Source of the DNA: an uncultured Acidimicrobiales bacterium
GTDB lineage: Bacteria; Actinomycetota; Acidimicrobiia; Acidimicrobiales; Iamiaceae
DNA length: 5,253 nt
Assembly: GCA_937926025.1 (NCBI GenBank)
Contig: CALANQ010000163.1
Span: 1 to 5,253 of the forward strand
Direction of reading: 5' to 3'
Part shown: in pieces, positions 1 to 5,253 of the stretch
Numbering within the stretch: position 1 is the stretch's first letter
How the letters are laid out: the number at the start of each line of letters is the position of its first letter
The notes under the pieces: model-generated
Told to the model about the DNA's origin: nothing
What the model saw: only the letters and a program-made list of their open reading frames with translations
Databases searched by the model: none
Position numbers and translations under genes: made by a program

Positions 1-561
1 GGGGACCGGGGCTGGTCCTCCCCAATCAAGGGCACGGCCGCCACGCCGGACCGGTTCCTGCCGAAGGACCGCGCCGAGAACGTCATGATCGTCGACCTGG
101 TCCGCAACGACCTCGGCCGGGTGTGCGAGTGGGGGTCGATCCAGGTGCCCGCCCTGTGCGCGGTGGAGGAGCACCCGGGGCTGGCGCACCTGGTGTCCAC
201 GGTGGAGGGGCGGCTCCGCCCCGGCCTCGGCTGGGCCGACGCCATCGGCGCCACCTTCCCGCCCGGGTCGGTGACCGGCGCCCCCAAGGTGGCGGCGCTG
301 GAGCACATCGCCGCACTGGAGACGGCGGACCGGGAGGTCTACTGCGGTGCCGTCGGATGGGTCGACGCAGATCGCCGGTGCGGGTCCCTGAACGTGGCCA
401 TCCGCACGTTCTGGTTCGCCGAGGGCGAGATCCGCTTCGGAACCGGCGGCGGGATCACGTGGGACTCGGACCCCGACGGCGAGTGGCAGGAGACCGAGCT
501 CAAGGCGCGGCGCCTGCTGCGGGTCGCGGCAGGATCGGCCGCCGAGGGCGCGCCCGCCTGA
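1..561 (+). CDS. pabB: Aminodeoxychorismate synthase component I, C-terminal part (5' end outside window)
   Basis: This is the chorismate-binding domain of the enzyme that aminates chorismate to 4-amino-4-deoxychorismate, the first step of p-aminobenzoate and folate synthesis, in the cytoplasm. The reading frame is open from base 1, and 186 residues are visible before the TGA at 559-561; full-length PabB is about 450 residues, so more than half lies upstream. Visible motifs in order (window residue numbers) are PIKGT at 8-12, ENVMIVDLVRNDLGRV from about 27, FPPGSVTGAPK near 85-95, YCGAVGW near 114-120, NVAIRT, GTGGGI at 147-152 and a DSDP...EWQETELKA tail with Mg-binding-type glutamates E161 and E164. 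The lysine in PIKGT (K10, bases 28-30) is the residue that distinguishes PabB from anthranilate synthase TrpE, which usually has alanine there, and TGAPK also fits PabB. The next gene downstream is the pathway's lyase, which supports the call. The ATG at 85 is internal to the conserved domain and is not the start. Confidence 0.93.
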   Translation, partial: GDRGWSSPIKGTAATPDRFLPKDRAENVMIVDLVRNDLGRVCEWGSIQVPALCAVEEHPGLAHLVSTVEGRLRPGLGWADAIGATFPPGSVTGAPKVAALEHIAALETADREVYCGAVGWVDADRRCGSLNVAIRTFWFAEGEIRFGTGGGITWDSDPDGEWQETELKARRLLRVAAGSAAEGAPA

Positions 562-580
562 GCGGCCGCGGCGCCCCCAC

Positions 581-619
581 CTGACCTCGGGCTGCCCCGG
601 CGCGCCACACTGGTCGGCG
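581..619 (+). promoter_or_regulatory. Weak candidate promoter directly before pabC
   Basis: A -35-like CTGACC (581-586) and a -10-like CACACT (606-611) are separated by 19 bases, and the -10 lies 8 bases before the ATG at 620. No purine-rich Shine-Dalgarno site is seen before that ATG. The -10 lacks the usual first T, so this may be chance; pabC could equally be read through from pabB across the 58-base gap. Confidence 0.2.
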
Positions 620-1480
620 ATGAGCACCTGGGTCTGGGTCGACGGCAACCTCTCTCCCTCGGGCGAGGCCCGCGTGGCGGCGCTGGACCACGGGGTCACC
701 GTGGGCGACGGCGTGTTCGAGACGTGCAAGGTGGTGGACGGCACGCCGTTCGCCCTCACGCGCCACCTGGCCCGCCTGCGCCGCTCGGCGGACATCATCG
801 GGCTCCGCCTCCCCTGGGACGACGAGGCGCTCCGCTCCGCCTGCGCGGAGACCATCGGGGCGGCCGAGATCGATGCCGCCAACGCGGGCAGCGGTGTGGC
901 CCGCCTGCGGATCACCGTCACCGGAGGACCGGGGCCGCTGGGGTCCGATCGCAGCGACGTGCCGCCCACGCTGGTGATCGCGGCCGGCCCGGGCAGCCCG
1001 TGGCCGGCCACCACCTCGGTGGCCACGGTGCCGTGGATCCGCAACGAGCGCAGCGCGGTGGCCGGCGCCAAGACCACCTCCTACGCGGAGAACGTGGTGG
1101 CCCTGGCCGAGGCGCACCGCCACGGCGCCTCCGAAGCGCTGATGGCCAACAGCCGCGGCGTCCTCTCCGAGGGCACCGGGTCCAACGTGTTCCTGGAGCT
1201 CGACGGGCTCCTGTGCACCCCGTCGCTGGCCACGGGGTGCCTGGCGGGCATCACCCGGGCCCTGGTGTGCGAGGTGGTCGAGGTGGTGGAGCGCGACGAC
1301 CTCACGTTCGACGATCTGCGCCGCTCGTCGGAGGCGTTCCTCACCTCGTCCACCCGGGACATCCACCCGATCGACCTGGTCGACGGCACGCCGCTCGGCC
1401 AGCCCGCCCCCGGCCCGCTCACCACCGAGGCGATGACCGCCCTGCGGGACCTCCAGGCCGACACCTTGGACCCCGCGTGA
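620..1480 (+). CDS. pabC: Aminodeoxychorismate lyase / class IV PLP-dependent aminotransferase-like enzyme
   Basis: The likely role is PLP-dependent cleavage of 4-amino-4-deoxychorismate to p-aminobenzoate and pyruvate, in the cytoplasm. The 286-residue product has the fold-type IV pattern throughout: WVDGNL at 6-11, DHGVTVGDGVFET at 23-35, HLARLRRSA at 49-57, KTTSY at 151-155 with K151 (bases 1070-1072) as the expected Schiff-base lysine, then EAL...SRGVLSEGTGSNVF with E184, LAGITR at 208-213 and FLTSSTRDIHPI at 240-251. Length is normal for the family. ATG 620 is chosen because the usual N-terminal strand starts right after it. Class IV enzymes also include branched-chain and D-amino acid transaminases, and the segment around K151 (AKTTSYAENV) looks more like those than like the E. 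coli PabC stretch IKHLNR. The lyase assignment therefore rests mainly on adjacency to pabB. The fold family is nearly certain; the substrate is probable. Its stop overlaps the next gene's start by four bases. Confidence 0.8.
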   Translation: MSTWVWVDGNLSPSGEARVAALDHGVTVGDGVFETCKVVDGTPFALTRHLARLRRSADIIGLRLPWDDEALRSACAETIGAAEIDAANAGSGVARLRITVTGGPGPLGSDRSDVPPTLVIAAGPGSPWPATTSVATVPWIRNERSAVAGAKTTSYAENVVALAEAHRHGASEALMANSRGVLSEGTGSNVFLELDGLLCTPSLATGCLAGITRALVCEVVEVVERDDLTFDDLRRSSEAFLTSSTRDIHPIDLVDGTPLGQPAPGPLTTEAMTALRDLQADTLDPA

Positions 1481-3642
1481 CCCGCTCCCGGTGGGTGGCC
1501 GGCGGCGCCGCCTTGGCCACCGCCCTACTGCTGCTCGGCGCGTGCTCGGCGGGCGGCGACGGCGAGGGGTCGCTCGACGAGCGCACCACCACCACGGAGG
1601 ACCCGTCGATGGGCGGTCCCACCACCAGCGGACCGCTGGGGAGCGGCACGTCGCCGCTGCGCGAGGGGCTGCGCATCGAGGTGCTGAGCAGCCAGCCCGA
1701 CCGGGTCTCGGGCGACGACGCCCGCATCCGGGTCACGCCCGCCCCCGGCACGCCCGTGTCCGAGGTGCAGGTCGAGGTCGACGACGCCGACGTCACCGCC
1801 ACGCTCACGGCCGGCGACGGCCACCTGGAGGGCGTGATCCACGGCCTGATCGAGGGCAACAACACGGTGACGGCCCGAGCCGGTCGCACCGAGGTGATCC
1901 AACGGATCCGGGCGTGGCCGCTGACCGGGCCGATCATCTCGGGCCCGCACCTGCCGCTGCTCGCCTGCTCCACGTCCGAGCACGGACTCGGGGCGCCGCT
2001 CGACGACGACTGCAGCGCCGCCCGCTCCGTGACCTGGCGCTACATCACCACCAAGGGCACCGTCGTCGATCTGCCGGACCGGTCCACGGCGCCCGCCGAC
2101 CTGGCCCGAGCAGAGATCGACGGCCGCGAGGTCCCGCTGTACGTCCGCCGCGAGCGAGGCGTCATCAACCGCTCGATCTACGAGGTGGCGTCGATCGACC
2201 CGACCCCGGGCGACGACGACCCCACCGGTCCCGGCTGGAACGACGTGCTCGTGTACCGCTTCGGCGGCGGCTGCGGCACCACGTACGGCCAGGGCACCCT
2301 GGCCGTCGGCACCGATGATGTCGACCTGCTCGAGCAGGGCTACGCGGTGGCCACGGCCAGCTTCGCCAACGGCGACGTGCAGTGCAACGACGTGCTCGCC
2401 GCCGAGACCACGATGATGGTGAAGGAGCGGGTCATCGAGGCGTTCGGCGTGCCGGACTTCACCATCGGCGAGGGCAGCGAGGGCGGTGCCGCCCAGCTCC
2501 ACCTCCTGGTGCAGAACTACCCCAGCCTGGTCAACGGGGTCGTCGCGTCATCGCCGTTCCCCGATGTCAGCTCGGTCTGGTCCGGCGCCACCGACTGCGG
2601 CCTGCTGCTCCACTACTACGGCACGCCGCAGGGGGCGTCGCTCACCGATGCCCAGCGCACGGCCATCAACGGCCACGCGACGGCGAAGACGTGCCAGACG
2701 TGGGCGGCCACCTGGCTGGACACCATCGACCCCACCACGGGGTGCGATCCGAAGATCCCGGCGTCGGCCGTCTACGACGCCGAGACGAACCGGGGCGGGC
2801 TGCGCTGCACGCTCCAGGACGCCAACCGCAACCAGTTCGGCGCCGACCCGGACACCGGCTGGGCCGCCCGCCCGCTGGACAACGTCGGCGTCCAGTACGG
2901 GCTCGAGGCGCTCAACGACGGCACCATCACCTTCGACCAGTTCGCGGCCCTCAACAAGGCCGTCGGCGGCTACGACATCGACGGCACCATCACCGCCGCC
3001 CGCGAGGAGGCCGACCCCGAGGCCGTGCTCCACGCCTACGAGACGGGGCGGGTGTCGATGGGCGGCGGCGACCAGGCCGCGGTCCCCATCATCGACATCG
3101 ACGTCTTCGACGACCCGACCGGTGCCACCGCCGACCGCTTCCGCGGGTACTCGCTGCTCGACCGCCTCGCCGGCAGCTCCCCGGACACCGCCCCCGGGTT
3201 CCAGCTCTGGACCACCACCCCCGAGGACCACGATCCCGTGGCCGCCATCGGGGTCATGGACCGCTGGCTGCGCGCCCTGCGCGACGACCGCACCGGCGGG
3301 CCCATCGCCGACGCCCTCCGCCGGAACCGGCCCGACGACGCGGTCGACGACTGTGCCCCGGGCGACGACGGCGACGATCCTTGTGCCGACCGCTTCCCCC
3401 TCTCCGGCGACCCCCGCACCGCCGCCGGGGCGCCGCGCTCGGACCACGTGCTCAAGTGCGGCCTCAAGCCCATCGACCTCGACGACTACGAGATCGAGCT
3501 CACCCCCGAGCAGGTCCGCCAGCTCCAGGCCATCTTCCTCCAGGGCGTCTGCGACTGGTCCGGCCCGTCGGAGACCGAGGTGGTGCCGGCCAACCCCGAC
3601 CGCTCCTACGAGGACGTCCCCTCCCCCGGCCAGAGCGCCTGA
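1477..3642 (+). CDS. DUF6351-family exported lipoprotein, alpha/beta-hydrolase-like
   Basis: This is a 721-residue protein of unknown substrate, probably anchored outside the cell membrane. The GTG start at 1477 overlaps the pabC stop and gives a good signal peptide: R3 and R5, a hydrophobic core at 10-20, then the lipobox L20-G21-A22-C23. A low-complexity Ser/Thr/Gly linker runs to about 64. Residues 66-160 look like a small beta-rich domain (EVLSSQPDRVSGDDA...), followed by ISGPHLPLLAC. The hydrolase-like core has an oxyanion-loop-type RFGGGCGTTYG at 261-271, a nucleophile-elbow-like GEGSEGGAAQ at 331-340 followed by NYPSLVNGVV, VPIIDIDVFDDPTG at 535-548, and H585 after a late strand. The C-terminus has LKCGLKPIDLDDY and GVCDWS, which I recognise from DUF6351 proteins. 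Twelve cysteines besides C23 suggest disulfides and fit export. Oddities are glutamate E335 at the expected catalytic serine position and an Asp-rich loop between C626 and C636. The family call is from memory; activity is not established. No link to folate synthesis is evident apart from position. Confidence 0.82.
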   Translation: MTRSRWVAGGAALATALLLLGACSAGGDGEGSLDERTTTTEDPSMGGPTTSGPLGSGTSPLREGLRIEVLSSQPDRVSGDDARIRVTPAPGTPVSEVQVEVDDADVTATLTAGDGHLEGVIHGLIEGNNTVTARAGRTEVIQRIRAWPLTGPIISGPHLPLLACSTSEHGLGAPLDDDCSAARSVTWRYITTKGTVVDLPDRSTAPADLARAEIDGREVPLYVRRERGVINRSIYEVASIDPTPGDDDPTGPGWNDVLVYRFGGGCGTTYGQGTLAVGTDDVDLLEQGYAVATASFANGDVQCNDVLAAETTMMVKERVIEAFGVPDFTIGEGSEGGAAQLHLLVQNYPSLVNGVVASSPFPDVSSVWSGATDCGLLLHYYGTPQGASLTDAQRTAINGHATAKTCQTWAATWLDTIDPTTGCDPKIPASAVYDAETNRGGLRCTLQDANRNQFGADPDTGWAARPLDNVGVQYGLEALNDGTITFDQFAALNKAVGGYDIDGTITAAREEADPEAVLHAYETGRVSMGGGDQAAVPIIDIDVFDDPTGATADRFRGYSLLDRLAGSSPDTAPGFQLWTTTPEDHDPVAAIGVMDRWLRALRDDRTGGPIADALRRNRPDDAVDDCAPGDDGDDPCADRFPLSGDPRTAAGAPRSDHVLKCGLKPIDLDDYEIELTPEQVRQLQAIFLQGVCDWSGPSETEVVPANPDRSYEDVPSPGQSA

Positions 3643-3645
3643 CCA

Positions 3646-3668
3646 CCGGCGCCGCGGGCGCCCGCCGG
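3646..3668. terminator. GC-rich inverted repeat in the convergent gap
   Basis: CCGGC (3646-3650) pairs with GCCGG (3664-3668), and a G-C pair at 3651/3663 can extend the stem. The loop itself contains the palindrome GGGCGCCC (3656-3663). It lies between the stops of two convergent genes, where a bidirectional terminator would be useful. No T tract follows on either strand, and such repeats are frequent by chance at this base composition, so the terminator role is only a guess. Confidence 0.25.
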
Positions 3669-3687
3669 CGAGAGGACGTCCGGCACG

Positions 3688-3700
3688 GATCCAGCGGATC
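3688..3700. repeat. Small perfect hairpin GATCC-AGC-GGATC at the birA stop
   Basis: A perfect 5-base stem with a 3-base loop ends at the second base of the birA stop codon (TCA on the plus strand at 3699-3701). It could help 3' end formation for the convergent transcripts. It is short and has no T tract, so functional support is weak. Confidence 0.2.
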
Positions 3701-4556
3701 AGATCGGGCGCAGGTGGATCACGTCGCCGACGGCGATGGTGCGCCGCTCGCCCTCCAGCGTCTCGATGACCAGGTGGCCCTCGTCGGTGACGTCGACGGC
3801 GGTGCCCTCCAGGTCGTCGGCGCCGAGGTCGATGCGGACGCGCCGGCCGAGCGTGGCCGAGCGTTCCCGCCACGCGTCGCGCAGCGCGGCGGCGCCCGCC
3901 GGACCGGCGAGGAGGGCGGCGTAGCGGTCGTCGAGGTGGCGCAGCATCGCCACCAGCAGGTCCGTGCGGGCGGGCGGGACCTCGGGTGCGGTCAGGTGGT
4001 TCAGCGCCACGGCCAGGTCGGCCAGGTCCTCGGGGACGTCGTCGCCCCAGGCCACGTTGATGCCGATGCCGACCGCCACCACGAGGCGCTCCTGGGGCTT
4101 CGGCTCGCGCCACCCGCTGGAGATCTGGCTGGCGGCGGGCCAATCGACCTCGGCCAGGATCCCCGCCAGCTTCCGGTCGGGGTCGGAGCCGTCGCCGGGC
4201 CAGACCAGGTCGTTGGGCCACTTCAGGCGGGGCGCCCGCCCGGTGAGCTCCTCGACCGCGGACGACGCCGCCACCGCCACGGCCATGGTGGTGGCCGGGG
4301 CGATCGAGGCCGGCGGCCGCAGGAGGATCGTGCAGAGCAGCGACCCGTCCACCGGCGCCTGCCACGTGCGGCCCAGGCGACCTCGTCCCGCGGTCTGGTG
4401 GTCGGCCACCAGCACCACGCCCTCGGCCTCGCCCTGCCGGGCCAGCTCCAGCACGTCGGCGTTGGTGGAACCGGTCTCGGCCACCCAGCGGACATCCGCG
4501 AAACGGCTCCCGACCAGCGCCAAACGTGCGATCTCCCCTGCTGAACCCTGGTCCAC
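3699..4556 (-). CDS. birA: Biotin--[acetyl-CoA-carboxylase] ligase, short form without HTH
   Basis: This enzyme activates biotin with ATP and attaches it to the lysine of biotin carrier domains such as that of acyl-CoA carboxylase, in the cytoplasm. With GTG 4556 as start it has 285 residues. Motifs are ETGSTN at 27-32, HQTAGRGRLGR at 53-63 (biotinyl-AMP loop), KWPND at 112-116, KLAGIL at 129-134, GIGINV at 163-168, and a C-terminal SH3-like domain from about 236 (LGRRVRIDL...GDVIHL). No N-terminal winged helix is present, so it should be monofunctional and not a biotin-operon repressor like E. coli BirA. The start is uncertain. GTG 4556 gives the usual short leader before the RF-D-V-R-W strand and sits 7 bases after a -10-like hexamer. 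GTG 4628 would add 24 Arg/Pro-rich residues with no family match. TTG 4523 has a good GGGGAG site at proper spacing but trims the first helix. Extension up to ATG 4736 would run into accC and is rejected. Residues 120-128 hold a small Asp/Gly/Pro insertion. Confidence 0.92.
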   Translation of the reverse strand: MDQGSAGEIARLALVGSRFADVRWVAETGSTNADVLELARQGEAEGVVLVADHQTAGRGRLGRTWQAPVDGSLLCTILLRPPASIAPATTMAVAVAASSAVEELTGRAPRLKWPNDLVWPGDGSDPDRKLAGILAEVDWPAASQISSGWREPKPQERLVVAVGIGINVAWGDDVPEDLADLAVALNHLTAPEVPPARTDLLVAMLRHLDDRYAALLAGPAGAAALRDAWRERSATLGRRVRIDLGADDLEGTAVDVTDEGHLVIETLEGERRTIAVGDVIHLRPI

Positions 4557-4593
4557 GGACGGCAGTCCACCCCGAACGGGTGACCGGGGGCAA
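4557..4593 (-). promoter_or_regulatory. Candidate birA promoter, possibly leaderless
   Basis: On the minus strand TTGCCC (4593-4588) and TGGACT (4569-4564) are 18 bases apart, and TGGACT lies 7 bases before the GTG at 4556. Transcription would then begin at or next to the start codon. TGGACT differs by one base from TAGACT, a common actinobacterial -10 form. Only sequence resemblance supports this. Confidence 0.35.
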
Positions 4594-4621
4594 GGTCGCA
4601 GCCGGGCGTGCCGCGTGTCAT

Positions 4622-4659
4622 CTGGCACTCCCCCCGTCCGACCCCGTAGACATTGGCCT
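4622..4659 (+). promoter_or_regulatory. Candidate accC promoter, possibly leaderless
   Basis: CTGGCA (4622-4627) may act as a weak -35, and TAGACA (4647-4652) resembles an actinobacterial -10; the spacer is 19 bases. The -10 ends 7 bases before the GTG at 4660, so transcription would start at the initiation codon. The bases between (TTGGCCT) contain no Shine-Dalgarno sequence. The -35 is poor, and TAGACA lacks the final T of the consensus. Confidence 0.35.
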
Positions 4660-5253
4660 GTGCTGACCAAGATCTTGATCGCGAACCGGGGCGAGATCGC
4701 CGTCCGGGTCATCCGTGCCTGCCAGGAGCTGGGCATCGCCTCCGTGGCGGTCTACTCCGACCTCGACCGGGACGCGCTGCACGTGCGCCTGGCCGACGAG
4801 GCCTACGCGCTGGGCGGCTCCACGGCTGCCGAGAGCTACCTCAACACCGAGAAGATCCTCGAGATCATCGAGCGCTCCGGCGCCGACGGCGTGCACCCCG
4901 GCTACGGGTTCTTCTCGGAGAACACGGACTTCGCCCGGGCCATCACCGAGAAGGGCGTGACCTTCATCGGCCCGCCGCCCGAGTCCATCGAGGTCATGGG
5001 CGACAAGGTCTCCAGCCGCATCGCCGCCGAGGCCGCCGACGTGCACGGCGTGCCCGGCACCACGGAGTTCCTCACCTCGGGCGACGAGGTCGTGGCGTTC
5101 GGCAACGAGCACGGCTGGCCGGTGGCCATCAAGGCCGCGTTCGGTGGTGGCGGCCGCGGCATGCGCGTCGTCGAGTCCGCCGAGGACGCCCACGCCGCCC
5201 TGGCGTCGGCCCAGTCCGAGGCGCTCAAGGGCTTCGGCCGCGACGAGTGCTAC
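4660..5253 (+). CDS. Acyl-CoA carboxylase biotin carboxylase (alpha) subunit, N-terminal part (3' end outside window)
   Basis: The enzyme carboxylates biotin on a carrier domain using ATP and bicarbonate; a partner carboxyltransferase then makes malonyl- or methylmalonyl-CoA for fatty acid or propionate metabolism. The 198 visible residues match biotin carboxylase from its first residues: KILIANRGEIAVRVIRA at 4-20, SDLDRDALHVRLADEA at 33-48, HPGYGFFSEN at 79-88, GPPPESIEVMGDK at 104-116 and the ATP-grasp loop IKAAFGGGGRGMRVV at 157-171. K116 and K158 match the ATP-contacting lysines of E. coli AccC (K116, K159). The start GTG 4660 is fixed by the family's M-[LF]-x-K-[IV]-L-I-A-N-R-G pattern. 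The segment VPGTTEFL...VAFGNEHGWPVAIKAAFGGGG resembles mycobacterial AccA3-type alpha subunits, which are about 600 residues with a fused biotin carrier domain; whether that domain is present lies outside the window. Divergent birA fits its need for biotinylation. A stand-alone accC, propionyl- or acetyl-CoA specificity cannot be told from this part, so no symbol is given. Confidence 0.93.
   Translation, partial: MLTKILIANRGEIAVRVIRACQELGIASVAVYSDLDRDALHVRLADEAYALGGSTAAESYLNTEKILEIIERSGADGVHPGYGFFSENTDFARAITEKGVTFIGPPPESIEVMGDKVSSRIAAEAADVHGVPGTTEFLTSGDEVVAFGNEHGWPVAIKAAFGGGGRGMRVVESAEDAHAALASAQSEALKGFGRDECY

Noticed and set aside
1..561. Anthranilate synthase component I (TrpE) as an alternative for the first gene
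   Set aside because: The PIKGT lysine and TGAPK motif are PabB-type, and the next gene is a PabC-like enzyme.
500..1366. Minus-strand open frame opposite pabC, and a similar one at 1525-2502 opposite the lipoprotein gene
   Set aside because: Both are compositionally biased shadows with no recognisable motif, opposite genes with clear motifs.
724..1476. Upstream extension of the lipoprotein frame to ATG 724, inside pabC
   Set aside because: The added residues are an out-of-frame reading of pabC and would bury the signal peptide and lipobox, which need a start at or near GTG 1477.
2382..4544. Long plus-strand open frame of about 720 codons crossing the lipoprotein 3' half and birA
   Set aside because: The translation is Arg/His/Pro/Gly-rich with no domain, and it crosses the ends of two real genes.
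2548..4593. Long minus-strand open frame of about 680 codons spanning the lipoprotein gene and part of birA
   Set aside because: It is antisense to two genes with recognisable families, and its translation is a low-complexity Arg/Gly/Ala/Val run typical of shadow frames in GC-rich DNA.
4557..4736. N-terminal extension of birA to ATG 4736
   Set aside because: It would overlap the first 77 bases of the biotin carboxylase gene, and the extra residues match nothing in the family.
4618..5193. Minus-strand open frame opposite the biotin carboxylase gene
   Set aside because: It is antisense to a highly conserved coding region and has a low-complexity translation.
1..5253. A novel defence, mobile or otherwise undescribed multi-gene system, RNA gene or CRISPR array
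   Set aside because: Genes of known or recognised families fill the window, the gaps are 56-103 bases, and no direct repeats, terminal inverted repeats, tRNA-like folds, integrase or transposase motifs were seen.

Overview
The window is a very GC-rich, gene-dense chromosomal segment whose third codon positions are nearly all G or C. It reads as housekeeping DNA from a high-GC actinobacterium. The gene content (an actinobacterial-type biotin carboxylase alpha subunit divergent from a short biotin ligase, and a DUF6351-type exported lipoprotein) would suit a member of the Acidimicrobiia (Iamia-like), but that placement is an impression from protein style, not a measured result.

Layout, left to right. 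(1) Bases 1-561 (+) are the C-terminal part of aminodeoxychorismate synthase component I (pabB), cut by the window start. (2) Bases 620-1480 (+) are a complete fold-type IV PLP enzyme, called here as aminodeoxychorismate lyase (pabC). Together these two genes would turn chorismate into p-aminobenzoate for folate synthesis; the glutamine amidotransferase partner (pabA/trpG) is not in the window. (3) Bases 1477-3642 (+) start inside the pabC stop codon (GTGA overlap) and encode a 721-residue secreted lipoprotein with an alpha/beta-hydrolase-like layout, which I assign to the uncharacterised DUF6351 family. (4) A 56-base convergent gap with two short GC hairpins separates it from (5) birA at 3699-4556 (-), a short biotin-protein ligase without a DNA-binding domain. 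(6) A 103-base divergent gap carries candidate promoters in both directions and leads into (7) bases 4660-5253 (+), the N-terminal 198 residues of the biotin carboxylase subunit of an acyl-CoA carboxylase, cut by the window end. BirA would biotinylate the carrier domain of this carboxylase, so the divergent pair makes functional sense.

I see no mobile element, RNA gene, CRISPR array or defence-like cassette. The points most worth a second look are the lipoprotein, whose nucleophile elbow reads Gly-Ser-Glu-Gly-Gly with glutamate where a catalytic serine is expected, and the start regions of birA, accC and (more weakly) pabC, which lack clear Shine-Dalgarno sites and have -10-like hexamers 7-8 bases before the start codon, as leaderless genes do. 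No stretch longer than 300 bases lacks a gene.
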